The notes under the pieces were generated by a model. The model ran no database searches. It saw only the letters and a list, made by a program, of their open reading frames with translations, and had not been told where the DNA came from. Of a stretch of 64,000 bases of DNA, positions 11,301 through 24,604 are shown piece after piece. Numbering within the stretch: the stretch's first letter is position 1; each line of letters starts with the position of its first letter. Where the stretch lies: contig CM042145.1 in assembly GCA_023376005.1 (NCBI GenBank), positions 92,989,550-93,053,549 of the forward strand. The letters are read 5' to 3'. The position numbers and the translations under genes are program-made. The stretch is from Doryteuthis pealeii (Eukaryota > Mollusca > Cephalopoda > Myopsida > Loliginidae).

Positions 11301-14300
11301 AAATCTAAATAATACAAACTATCAAGCCTCATCTCATTCAGACAAACCATATTAATCTATATTGTAATTCTGCTTGTTTGTTTACACATTACACTCATCC
11401 ACATATCCTCCTAGTATCCAAGTGGGATATTTTTCCACCCTCAACCTAGTCCATGGCTTCATAAGAAAGATGGTTGCAAATATTAAACAACAGTAAACAC
11501 AAAAAAAGTTTGTTAAACAGATTGTTTTTTTGATTCTAAAATTTAGTGATTATTAAAAAAAAAAAAGATTTATCTTTTTTGTTTTGTTTTTTTAAAATGA
11601 AAAATAAGACTTGTTATTTAATTTATCTTAATTTATTGGAAATAATGGTTGTTTTCGTTGTGGAGATAATTTTTTTTCTTTGTCACCATCTCTCTTTATT
11701 ACTACTATTACTGTGAATTTATTATGTAGATTGATATTGTATATTTTTGTATTATTTCTTGCAAAGGTACCAATAGGATTAATATGTAATAAAATTCCAA
11801 ATAATGCTTGCTTGCTTTTTTTTTCTCCATGGGTTATGCTAGTAATATATTTTACTAAGTTCAGTTTAGTATGGTACAAGGCAAAGTGATTAATAATAAT
11901 AATACTCTATTGAACTTTTGGCAATAAGTTATCTTTCTAAAATATTTCACAACAATCAGCCATTACTTCTCATTCTTTTAAACTACTTTTAATATTTGAG
12001 AACTTCATTATGAAGTTTTGGTCATATTTAGTGAAACACACACACACACACACATGAAATAAACTACTACATGGGTATGTTGTCTCTGCACAGGAAATTA
12101 AGCTTCCTACTTTTAATCAGCCCTGTTAATAGTATTTAATCTTAGAAACTTTGATATCTAATCATTAGATTGAAGAGTGTAACAATCAGATAAAATATAT
12201 TTCCAAAATTCAACAAATATCTTAATTCCATAAATGCTTCTCACACCCTATCAGCAAGGCTTAGAATATGCAGACCCCCCCCCCCAAAAAAAAAAGGTAT
12301 GTCCAGGGTATGACTGTAAATTGCATCTGATGGTGAGGCTTTAGTTCTGGAAACTTGGGGGTAATGTGAGTACCTTTTCATTGCCATTGCTCCTAGGTCA
12401 ACTCTGACTTGGAACTTCTAAAGTCTTATGGGTCAAATAGATGCCATATAACTGTAAATCATTTGTATTAAGAATAGCTACTTGAAGCTATAATTGTTTA
12501 CTTGGAATTATTATTAATTACTTGAAACCATATCACTATGTCCTATCAAATGACTATTATTAAATAGAAATAATAACTTGAAACCATATAATTATTAGTG
12601 TTAGATAGGAATACATGAGACCATACAACTGTGTGCAAATTATTTGTATTAGATATACTTGATATGATATAACTGTGTGCAAAAAAAATGACAAAAAATG
12701 TAAATAGAAATTGTATAATAAATGTGAAACCCTAGACAAGTTGATATGCCATTAAAATCCGTCATAAATTCTTCTCTTCATCCAAAATTGAATAAGACTT
12801 TACTGTATTCTGCCGCTGTAGTAATTTGGAACATACTATAGCAGCATTCAGTTCTTCTTCCTTTGAAGCCACTCTGTCATTTCCTTTGCGAGGATCCTTA
12901 CCTCCATCAGTTGTTTGCCAGGTCTTAAGGCTCCTAGTCCTGCCTGCAGCTTACAAAGCAAATTTGTGCAGTGGTGGCCTCTTGGTGCCTGGTGGTTGTT
13001 TTACCCTATTACGGCAAATTCCAGGGATTTTTTTGGGGCCAGGTGCTTCTTCTGGCTTCCGTAGCACATGATCAAACATGGTTCATGGTAATTGCGCCAC
13101 CCTTGTTGATAGTGGAATAGTTGCACACCTTTTGGACAGAGATTAACATTGGTGTGCAGATGTTTGCAGTGCAGGCATCAAGCTTATCAATAGCTATCTT
13201 AGCTGCCCACTTGTTGCAATTGTATATCATCAAAGATATACATGATGCATCATATATCTTTGTTAGAAGAAACTTAGCTTCATGGATCCAGGGATCTTCC
13301 AGAAACACTGGAAAGCAATGTTGCCCATTACACAATGTCCTGTTATGTCAGAAGAGCAGCTGAGCCTTGATCCAAGGATAATGCCCGGTGTGTATGAAGA
13401 TGCTCTACATGGCCCGATTCCCCTGTCTCATCACTAGGCATGCAACTAGAGATGGAATATGCAGATGATGTAGACTAGAAGGCTCTTAAAAGGCTGTTCC
13501 CCATAGCTATAGAAACGCTGAAAGACATGAACCTATTCATGAACGAGGATAAAACAGTTCACCTGTGTATATCTCGGACATACACAACTTTGATGAAAAT
13601 AAGACATCCTTTAGGAGAAATGAAGACCAGAAGAAGAAAAGACTTAATTAACTTTTCATTTTCTAGATATTTATTATTAGTTTTATATAACATATTGTCT
13701 AATTATCAAAAGCAAATGTTTTTAAATTATTAGTCTAAAGATTTGTATTGCTATTACTCTTTATTAATTACCTGTTTAAGACTATATAGTTGCTCACCTG
13801 GTTAAAATGCTAACAAAGCTATTAATTCATGACCTTGGCCTGGTCTAGTTAGTAAAATGTGGCAAAAGAACAGGGTATTTAAAAAATAAACAAAAACCCA
13901 ACCAATAAAACCATTTTAAAATCTGATGCATAAAGTTAGTTTACCTTGTATAGATGTCATTATACCAAAAGAAAATATTTCATACATTTTACTACCCCCC
14001 CCCCCCAAAAAAAAGAGAACCTTTATTGGATAGTTTGTTATCCTGATGTTTTTAAAATGATAAATGTTAACCAATTCCACCTGTAAGCTGTGCTCTTCAC
14101 ATATTTAAGAATTCTTAAAGATATTTTTCTTTCTTCCTATTCTTGGCACCATTTTGTAGTTTTTATTTATTTTGCCATTTCCTTATGGATGCCACCAGGT
14201 TCTAATTTTTTGGGAAAAAAAAGGCACTTGGTCATAGTTTAACAATATTTAATGTTTGTAAACATTTTCTTTTCATAATTAATATGTACATTTTTCACCC

Positions 14301-14628
14301 CTCAGTTTATCAGTTAAATTGCTAGTATAGCATTTGTAAATTTATGCATATCATTTTTCCCCTTTTAGTAAAGTAATAGATTTTACTTTGAGAAGCAGCC
14401 ATTTCTTCTTTTCAACTGAAGACCTGCTAACCTATATCCTATATGGATGTATACAAGTAATAGTTGCACACTACTATTGTTACTGATACTATAACTTCCA
14501 TTGCTACTGCTGACACCAACATCATTCCTACAATCATTATATAATACTTTCTCACTGGGGTACAATATTGAAATGGCTGGGTGGAGAAAGAGAGAGGCAA
14601 TCTAAACTATTAAAGGCTATGGTACTGC

Positions 14629-14679
<51 letters not shown>

Positions 14680-16936
14680 AGGTTGTTTTTACATGTTTGC
14701 TAAGAGTTTGCAAATATTTTATCACTTTATTATTTCTAAAAAAAATTAATGTATCAATGTTAATCAAGTGCATTGGGGTATGAACTTTATATACCTAATT
14801 TTAATGATAAATGCATCTATTTAGATTTTAAATTGTCTTACAATTTAAAAGAAAAAGTATCTCTGTTAATTTATTAAATTACTATTGTTAAATGATTAGT
14901 AGAAATTCATTAAGTTTAATTATCTAGTTTAATAGTATGTATAATATGCAATTTTTTCAATTCTCAATTTAAAGGTTAAATTATGATATTAGTCTTGAAA
15001 TTTTGATTATTTTAAAACTTTTTTTACTTGCAATTCAAAAGCATTAAATAAAATGGAAATAAATTCTTCAGATTATGTGCATTATTTTTATTTGAAAATT
15101 TATTTTTTATTTGTATATACTGTAATTTGTATATAAGATGCACCTCTAACTTTAGATTACAAAATTCTAGAAAAAAAATTATTGTGTATAATACGCACTT
15201 TTTAGAATTTGTAGCAGCTAAATTTAACCTAAATTTAGCATGTTTTTATTGGTTCAAACTGACTAAAAACAAGAATTTATATAGTTTATATATCTTAAAA
15301 CCCAAAACTTACACACTATTTAGAGCAAAATACACAGACATGCTCACACACAAAACACAACATGCTTGTGATGAAAATAAGGTCACATTAGGAGAAACAA
15401 AATTATAAACAAACACACATTCCAGTTGATATTTCTCTGTAACCATGTAAAACACATTAGTTTGGACTGTAGACATAACTTACTTTCAATATTGTGGCTG
15501 GAAAAAAAAGTTAATTATATAGTTCTTGTGTATGATACGTACCATTAACTTTTGTTCTGAAAAATCTGGAAAAATAGTGTCTTATACACAAATAATTATG
15601 GTACTTAAAATTAGTTTAGAGTATAAACTTAGTATAACTAACATTATAACTTGTAATTCTTTAGTTTTCATTTATCTTGCTTTTCTAATGTGATTTAAAT
15701 TTCATTAGCATAGTTTTCTTTTCTTTTTTGTTGCATCCTTTTTCACTGATGTAATTTCTGTTCTCTTTATTTGCCTCTATAAATATTTGGTACACTTTAT
15801 TATTTCTTATCTGATGTAAATAAATTGAAATGACTTCAAGATTATTGAAGAGGAAATCTGTCAACTTCTATATAATAAGAATGTTAACTTAAGATTTAGA
15901 TTTTTTTTATATTGCTATTTGAATGATTGCACATGTTATCAAAGATCTGAATGTTGATCTTTTTCTTTCTTCAGATCACATGAAAGAATTTGTCAGTTAA
16001 AAAAAGAAAAAAAAGAAAAGCTATTACTTGTATCTGTTGTATATCTAAAGAGTATAGAAGGAATTTGAATTTGTAACGACCTTTATGATTGATGCTTTAG
16101 ATATAACTGTTTATATTAATACTGGCATGCTGGTATAAAGTACATGCTAACCGCTTCCTCATTATTTCTATACATTCTACATCCTTTTCATATCTCATAT
16201 TTCAGAAGCCATTTTGTTTTTCTGTGGTTATGTAATTATCTTTGGCTCTTTCTCTCAATCTCCTTTTTAGTGCTGAATATTTGTCTGACAATAATTCCTC
16301 TCAAGTTTACTTTAATAAAAGTTTTTTTTAAATTATTGACTTAATAAAATCTTAATCATATGATAAACTGAAATTTGGTTGTGTATAAAAAACAAAAAAA
16401 ACCCACTATTTGCTGGTTGTGTAGAAAGTTTTTATTTTTTGTTTTGTTTCTATGAATATTAAAAAAGTTAATTTATCTATTGTTTTTGTAGACTGACACA
16501 AACATGTTTTAGTCATATTTGATCCTATGGATTTTTACCTTTCATTTAAACATCTGTATATATCACTGTTATTAGATAAACATTAAGTAGGTATGGATAT
16601 AAAAACTCACAGGTTAATTTCTTTAAAAAAATTTTTTTTTTTTATTAGAAAATTGCATTAAATGTAAAAGTGACTTCATTAATTTTTGGGATTTAAAGAA
16701 TTTTTCTGAATGAATTAAAATAAACTCATAATCAAACAAATGTTCCATTTCAAATTTTAATGCCTGATTTTCAGGCCCCAATTTTAAACAATTTCTACAA
16801 GTCAGTATAAATCTTTCAATGGATAATTTGTGCAATATTGTATATTTCATCAATTTTATGTATATCATTTTAGATATTTTCTTGTACATATCACCTGGAA
16901 GTTATAGGAAATGTATGCTTTTTTTTTTTCTAATCA

Positions 16937-16982
<46 letters not shown>

Positions 16983-19857
16983 ATTTTTCAGTGAAGAGAA
17001 TTAATGGATACTTCTCTATTGGAACCATTTCAATTTGTAGTAATATAGCAATCAAGGGCGACGGCAACAAAATGGGTTCATTTTTGTTAGTCGTTAAAAT
17101 TTCTTTTCTTTTTTAAATTTTTAAATTTAAAAAAAATAAATTTCCCATAATAGAAACTAGAGTGCTTCTAAAGGATTTGCAGTCTTACTGTGATTTAAAA
17201 TAAAGAATTAAATGTTTCCTTGTTAATTTGTCTCAAACCCTGTTATTTAAAACAATATTCTAGATAGTCATAAAAAATATAAAATTCATTGGATATTTAT
17301 TTTTTAGATTAAAAAGAGAAAATTATATTGAGAAAAAAAGTATTTGTAAAATGAAATTTTAATTTGTTAAAAAAAAATTACTGTGCAAAAGAAAAGTCAA
17401 TGTATTAAGTACCCTTAATTATCAAATGAAATAAAAATTGTCAATTGATATTATTTATAGCTATTTGCTTTCATAGATATATAATAAGATATTATTCCTC
17501 CTGAAAGAGTACCTAATAATTTAAAGTAACTTTAAAATGTGAATATTCAAATTAATTTGTCTTAAAAATTAAAATCTTACAATTACAAGAGTAAGAATTT
17601 TTTATGCAGCAAAGCATTTCATAATTCTATTTAATTTTTATTTTTTATTAACAGCACTTGTGTTTTAATATTGTTGAAATATTTATGACCATAACTAAGG
17701 TTTTCCAATTTTATATCTAAATTTTGAGATTATATTATCCACCCTTTTCTATTGTTATTCATAATGAGTTTTGATGTCAGTCTGATAGAATAAGTTGTCC
17801 AGTTTGTTATAATTGCAAAAAGGTTAATATTTATTTTAATGCAATTAATATCTTATGGAAATGTTAACAACTCAGATTAACCAGTTGTGACTGAATTATG
17901 AGGCTTTGATTGTTACTGGCCATTATGGAGATATATATATTTTTTTATATGGAAGCTTGTATTTAGTTGATTAGCAAATGTTTTAGTTTATTTTTTAATG
18001 TGATTAAGCTGCTTTCAGTAACTCAGTTTTGTTTCTTTTTTAATATTAAAAAGTAAGGAATTTGGAGCAGAATATCAACTTTACCTCTTGCCAGTTTACT
18101 GGAGTAAATTTATTTATTTTTCTATTTTGGTTTGTGTTTTATATAGGGTTGTAGGAATAATAAATAAATAAATAAATATATATATATATATATATATATT
18201 TTATTTAATTTGCCTACATTTTCTTTATACACTCGCATACATGAAAAAACCCTAACGAATTTCAAATTTTAATCCTGTATACAAGCTTTGGTTATCATTT
18301 CCCATTAATGTTCAATTGTAAAAACAAAATCTTATATTCAAGTGATATAAATACATCAGCTTTAAAATATAATACAAAAGATTATCAAATTATTTTGACA
18401 GTAAATTCTATTGAAACTTAATTGATATCAATTAAAGTAAATTTTTGTAGAAATTTATCAGATCTTGACACTTTGGTGCTATGGCGTCGTCTTAGGTTTG
18501 AATCTCTGGGAAGTAATTAAAAGAAAAAAAAGGTGATATTTTTGGCATATAAAAGATAATTTTATTTTTGATAGATTTTGTGTAGCGTTAGATTGCTTTG
18601 GTGATACTTGACAATTAGTTCATTGTATTTTGATTAAAAGTTTTTATCTATTTTTATATCAATAATTTGTTTTATTCAAAAGATTTATTTAATTAGAATT
18701 TAAATTTTTCTACTTGTTCAGATTTTCTCAGTAAATTTTGAACTTCCAATCACCCATAATTTTTCTATTGTATATTTGTGCTTTATATATTCTATCATAT
18801 ATCTTTATTTTAGAGAGATTAGAAGTTGGCAAAGAAAAATTGAAGCAATAATCTGCTAATTCTGTGTTTATTTATAGGAATGTATTGGTATTAATCCACT
18901 GTTGTAAATTTATGCAAGATTTGCAAAAGTAAATGATTTTTATTGTTGCGTAATTTATCTGAAAGGTTGAAGTTTAAAGATGTTTTATATTTTGTTTAAT
19001 ATTTTTCAGACTGTCTGAAGCAGAGGAGTTACTGGTTGGAAATGCTGTCTCCAAAAGCAAGACTTTAGAGGAGATAGAAGTGGAATATGGTCCGGTGGCA
19101 TGCCATGTATTCAGTTTATTAGGTCATCTGTATAGGTAAAACATTTAGACTTTTTTAAATAATTTTGGTATGGATACAAATGAAAATCCATATAAGTTTT
19201 AGTTGTTTTATTACATAGTAAATGACCTGTGAATATTCTGTCACTTTTGAATTTATTATTACTTGCTAATTGAGGAAATTAATTTATTTAGAGTATTTAA
19301 TTTTTTGTTGTTGAAATTTTGCATTCATGTTTTATTTTTCAACCAGCTAAAATATAAGATGATCAGTTATAATATTAGAATTATCTAACTTTTAGATATG
19401 TACCCAGATTGGAAGATTTTTATCTAAAATTTCTTTGGTTAAAAAAAAAAAGATTGAATCTAACCAGTAACTTTTATTTATTCATAAACTACATAATCCT
19501 AAATAGGATGTGTATCTTTGAAGAACTTTAGTAACAGTCTTCTACAAGTTCATATTTCCATGCAATTCATTGAGCTACAATTGTATGATAAAGTCAGCGG
19601 AGTGGCCTTTTGTCGGTATCAGCCGGATAACTAGGAGTTTATCCTTTTTTCACTCTTGCTAGACCAGAGAGATTGTTTTGCATCTAAGGTGGAGCACCAC
19701 ATCTATTATCAACTTCTCACTCTACCACACAGATCCAAAGCTGTGTTACTCATGTGCTAACTTGGTTAGGGCTGGTATTACACCAGGAACATTGTGGTTC
19801 CTGGGGATGCTCTACCAACTGAGCTAAACCAGCCCTTGTATGATGATGATGATTTGC

Positions 19858-19898
<41 letters not shown>

Positions 19899-22800
19899 TG
19901 CCAATTCTAAAATCTTGTTTCCAGTTGTCATTAAGTGAAACCTAGGATTAAAACAAAAATTTCCAGTCCAGCACATATAGTAGTAAAGTTGGTGGAATGG
20001 CCTATTATTAGTATCAGCTGAACAGCAAGGGAATCTATCCCCTTTTTATTAGCACTAGACCAGGGAGATTGTTTTTTTTTTTTTTTTACATTTGAGGTGG
20101 AGGACTACACCTACCATCAGCTCTCTACTGCAGTTTTTCTAGTTGCTGAGGGCCTGTATCGAACCTGGAACCTTGTGGATCTTAGGCGGATGCTCTACTG
20201 ACTGGGCTAAACCAGCCCATATATTGTTTCCTATGATTGTTAAAAATACTATGTAATTTTACTGTATGATTACTTAAATTTGCTAAGTTTATCAGTATTG
20301 TGAATTTTATATTTTTCATAGAAGCTAGGAATGAAAACAAACCGGTTCATATATCCTTAGTTTTTAGGTAGAAGATCAAATTGCAGTTTTGTCTTCTACC
20401 TACACTTGGTGTATTACATACACATTGGTCCTGTAACTGTGGGAATGCTACTCTTGTAGCAAGTCTTGGCAGCAATAATAGCTTGATGGAGCCTGTTCTT
20501 CTGCAGCTCTACAACTGGTGTGAATTCGGAGTTTTCCTTTTCCTAGACCAGTTACCATACCAAGGTTAAAGGGCCCAGTCTTCCCTATTATTTTACATGT
20601 ACCCTGAGAAGAATAGTTGAATTCATACCTTTTGTTAGCACTGTGAAATGCAAACAGAATTGTTTGGGATTTGAACTCTTGATAGCAGTCAACTTCCTAC
20701 AATATTAACCATTATATCACAAGTACCTCCTAAATGATGTATTACAGATAAATATAAATACTTGTAACTTGGAAGCATAAAATCTTAGAATTTGATATTC
20801 ACTTGTATTTTTAAAATGATCTAGTGTAGATATGGCATTTGAAATATAACATAGTTGACTAAATATTGAAGTGTATCAAAAGTGTTTTCATTTTTTAATC
20901 AACTTTGAGTTTGTGAGGAATCTTGAATTCCTGTTTTTTTTTTTAAATTTATTAGCAAAAGTATGCGCCCTCTGGGTGCAAGTATTTAAATTTCAATGCA
21001 ATAGAATATATTAAATTAGACTAACAAAATTAAATAAGAATGAATATAAAGATATTACACTTATTCTAATGTTGTTTTAATTGATTTCTATATAAAACTA
21101 TATATAGGACTGTTTTTAATGTTTGAGAATAACATGATAGTATTAAAAATTAGTAACTGCTAATAGTTATTTATTAAACCCAACTTTGTTAAAATCATTA
21201 TGCAAAGTATTCCCACCATATACTAAATAGATCTTTATTTCTTAGAGATATATAACACATATTTCAGAATTTTAAATGCATTAATAATATGGGCAGTTTT
21301 GCGGTGAGTCTAACTCGGCTAGACTTTAAAAGACATCATTAATAAATAAGATGCTAATTAAGATTAAATAATGACTTTCATAATTGTTGAGAATATAACT
21401 TGAATAACTAAGGGAATTGTGACATCAGTGGTGACATAATTTTGGTTACAGATAGTTACATAATCTCCATTGTAATAAATATAGTGCTCTCCATGTTATC
21501 TTTTCATGATTGTACTTATGAAAATTTTTAGTGTTGGTTCTTGACGTTGCAATTTAAAACCTTATAATTGACAATTGGTTGTTTACTTTTGGGCTTTATT
21601 TTAAGGAACAAATCATCAACCTTAAAAGCATGTTTTGAGCAGTATGGTCAGATAATTTGATTTCTTTCTGAATTCTGTGAGCAACTTCAGCTGCTTTGAG
21701 GCTCAGTTTAAAATAATGCCTCAAAATTGTCAGAATCTCAATAACTAGATACTTATATTTGCCATTATATGTATTTACTAACCCCTCTGCATGAGTAGGA
21801 TGTGACACAAGGTCAATTTCTTAAGCAGAGTTTAACAGGTTTGAATTTAGAGAATTCCTTCTAGACTGGTTGTCATACCAAAGTTAAAGAGCTCAAACTA
21901 CCCTACTATTCTCACACAGGGAGAATTTGGATTCATACCTTTCCCAATGGTATTAGCTTTCAAACAGCCAAATCCAGGATTTGAACTTTGGTTTTATTAT
22001 AACATCTGAAACAAAAGGTAGGTATTTACCCAACCTGTTTGCTATGAGTAGGGTGTAATAGTAAAGTTGACAGGTGGCCTAATGTCGGTATCAGCCTGAC
22101 AGTGAAGGAGTTTATCCCCTTTTCACTAGCGCTAGACCAAGGAGATTGTTTTTGTGTCCGAGCTGGAGCGTCACACCTACCATTAGCTCCTCACTTTACT
22201 GCACAGATCCCTGTGCTACTCATACACTGAGTCGGCATGGGCCGGTATAAAACCAGGAACCTTGCGATCCTAGGCAAGTGCTCTACTGACTGAGCTAGGT
22301 CTCAAGTATGGAACTTGCTATTTAGGCTACAGTCCCAGGCGTCAAAAAGGGCTTAGTTTTCGAGTTACGATGCTCAACAATTAGCGGTAATAATTTTAGC
22401 GTAATTATTAATTAAAAATCAAAAAAGGCTAATAAAAGTTTTTGCAATATATCTTGATATTATGCGAAAAGTAAAATTTAAACGGACTACTTTGTAAAAA
22501 TACGAAGCAAATGCGAATGAGAATCGTGTGTTCGAAGAATAAGTAAAAATGGCCACCTCCAGTGAAGAAGAAGCAACAGTTGTTAGCTTTTATGTGCATT
22601 TTACCTTCCAAAAAGCATAAAATTTTCTAAGAAAACGTGGACTCATCATGTGACAACAAATCACGTAAATAAATGAGTAATAAGCGAATTTGCAAAAAAA
22701 AAAAATAATAGTATTTCGCATCATGTGACAAAGTCATGTAAATAAAATGAGTAATAAGCGAATTTGCTTTTTAGAAAAAATAAAAAAATAATAGTATTTC

Positions 22801-24567
22801 GCATATCGCGTAAATTTTGTTGTTTCTATTCATAAGTTCGGTCTTTTATCTCTTTATTTATACTGTAATTAGTATCGAAAATGACCAAACAATTTACGCC
22901 CCCAACATAAGGTGGGGTCAAAATTAAGTGACCTGAAAAAAATGAGAAAGTTTGAAATAAAATAAATAATGCATTATAAAGATCGTTCATTGATAAATAA
23001 ACACTGAAAGTTTCATTAAAATCCGATAATTCCCTGATTTTTGGTAAATTATTTTCTGTAGGGGGGTAAAGTCATTCGCTTTTTAGGTTCATTAAAAAAT
23101 AAAAATAAAATTTCTAAAAAGCCAGTTCTTTAATTGAAAATTATATTTTGAAATTTTCTGAAGAAAAAAAATTGTTTACTTTAGTACTAAAGCATTATTA
23201 TTGTTTGCTTTAGTTACTAAGCATATTATTAGGAATTTTTTGGGGGGTGTTTGAGGGTCATTTTTTTATTTCATAAACACAGAACACCAGCTGATGTTAC
23301 ATTCCAGATAAAATCTGTAATCTCATTGGCTAATTGAATTCGGAGCTATTTTCGTTCTATACGTATTTTAATCACTTAAAACTTATTTTATTAATTCTTG
23401 CGGCAATAAACTTATGCGCGAAAAAAAATTGGAATTTTGGGGTGATATCATTTTAATAATAAAGGACAATTTATTCGGCCACTTTTTACATCCGACACAA
23501 CTGAACGATAATCGGCTTGGGACTGTAGCCTAATTCAGTAGCAATGAATCTGCAAGACTAGCTGGCTAACCATTGCACCATGATGGGATTCTCTTTTTCC
23601 CCCAACCTATTTGCCACGAGTAGGCAAAATATGACAAAAGTTCACAAGTATGGAGCATCCAGCAAGGATTGAACTCGCTATCTGAAACAAAAGCTATTGC
23701 TAATATTATGAAGTATATATAATAGTAATATTAATGATATAATGGAAATATAGTCTTTTACATATGTACATGAAATAAGGTATGGGATGCAAAGGTCAGT
23801 AAAAAAATTTTTGATATACCCTAATAAATATTAGTGAGAATGATAAATATATCAGTTGTTTATCTATAAATCTTGGTAATTTGTTTAGCTTTTTAGAGAA
23901 AGTGTGCCAGGTATATGAACCATATTGTATTTTTATCTGTAAAACTGAAATACCTAATCTGTTATTTTTTTTATTTTTCAGTAAAACCGAAAGGCTTGTG
24001 AAAGCCTCAGAATGTTATAAAAAAAGTTTAAAATTGAATCCTTTGTTGTGGAGCTCTTTTGCTAAACTCTGTAGTTTAGGTAAGTTGAGTTTTAATTTAT
24101 TAAAATTTTATGAATATAAGTACATTGGTACTCTTGACTTATGAGTTTAATTTGTTCCACTCCTAACTCAATTTCCTCGTATATCAAATCAATTTTCCCT
24201 GTTGAAATAAACTGAAATGCCAGTAATCTGTTCCAACCCCCCACCCCAACACTAATTTTTTTAATGTTTTTTTTTTTTTTTTTTTATTTAGATAAGAAAT
24301 AACTCTGTATTGTATAAAAATATAATAGAATGTAATGAATTATGTGCTGCAATTTTTTTTTTAATGTTTATTTTCTTATAGGTAATATTTTTCTTTGGTG
24401 TAATAAATTTGGAAACTTTAATGGCTTAGTGAACTTATTAACATAAGTGTATCTGAAGCTTGCTCGTAAGTCAAATTTGAGCTTTCAGTACAAAGTAAAA
24501 AAATCGATGAGTGACTGCTTGTAACTCAAAAAACTCTTAAGTTGGAGCACTCGTAAATCAAGGTACC

Positions 24568-24604
<37 letters not shown>

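Noticed and set aside
12826..13363. Overlapping open frames on + and - strands suggesting a gene
   Set aside because: No recognisable domain, no splice context, and both strands are equally open. Probably part of an unassigned repeat near the YADD fragment.
14552..14783. Open frames with poly-IY runs on both strands (also 48917-49135, 57314-57776)
   Set aside because: They are translations of (TA)n arrays and appear on both strands at once.
22644..22801. CRISPR-like repeat array
   Set aside because: Only two adjacent long units without spacers, in a eukaryotic intron.
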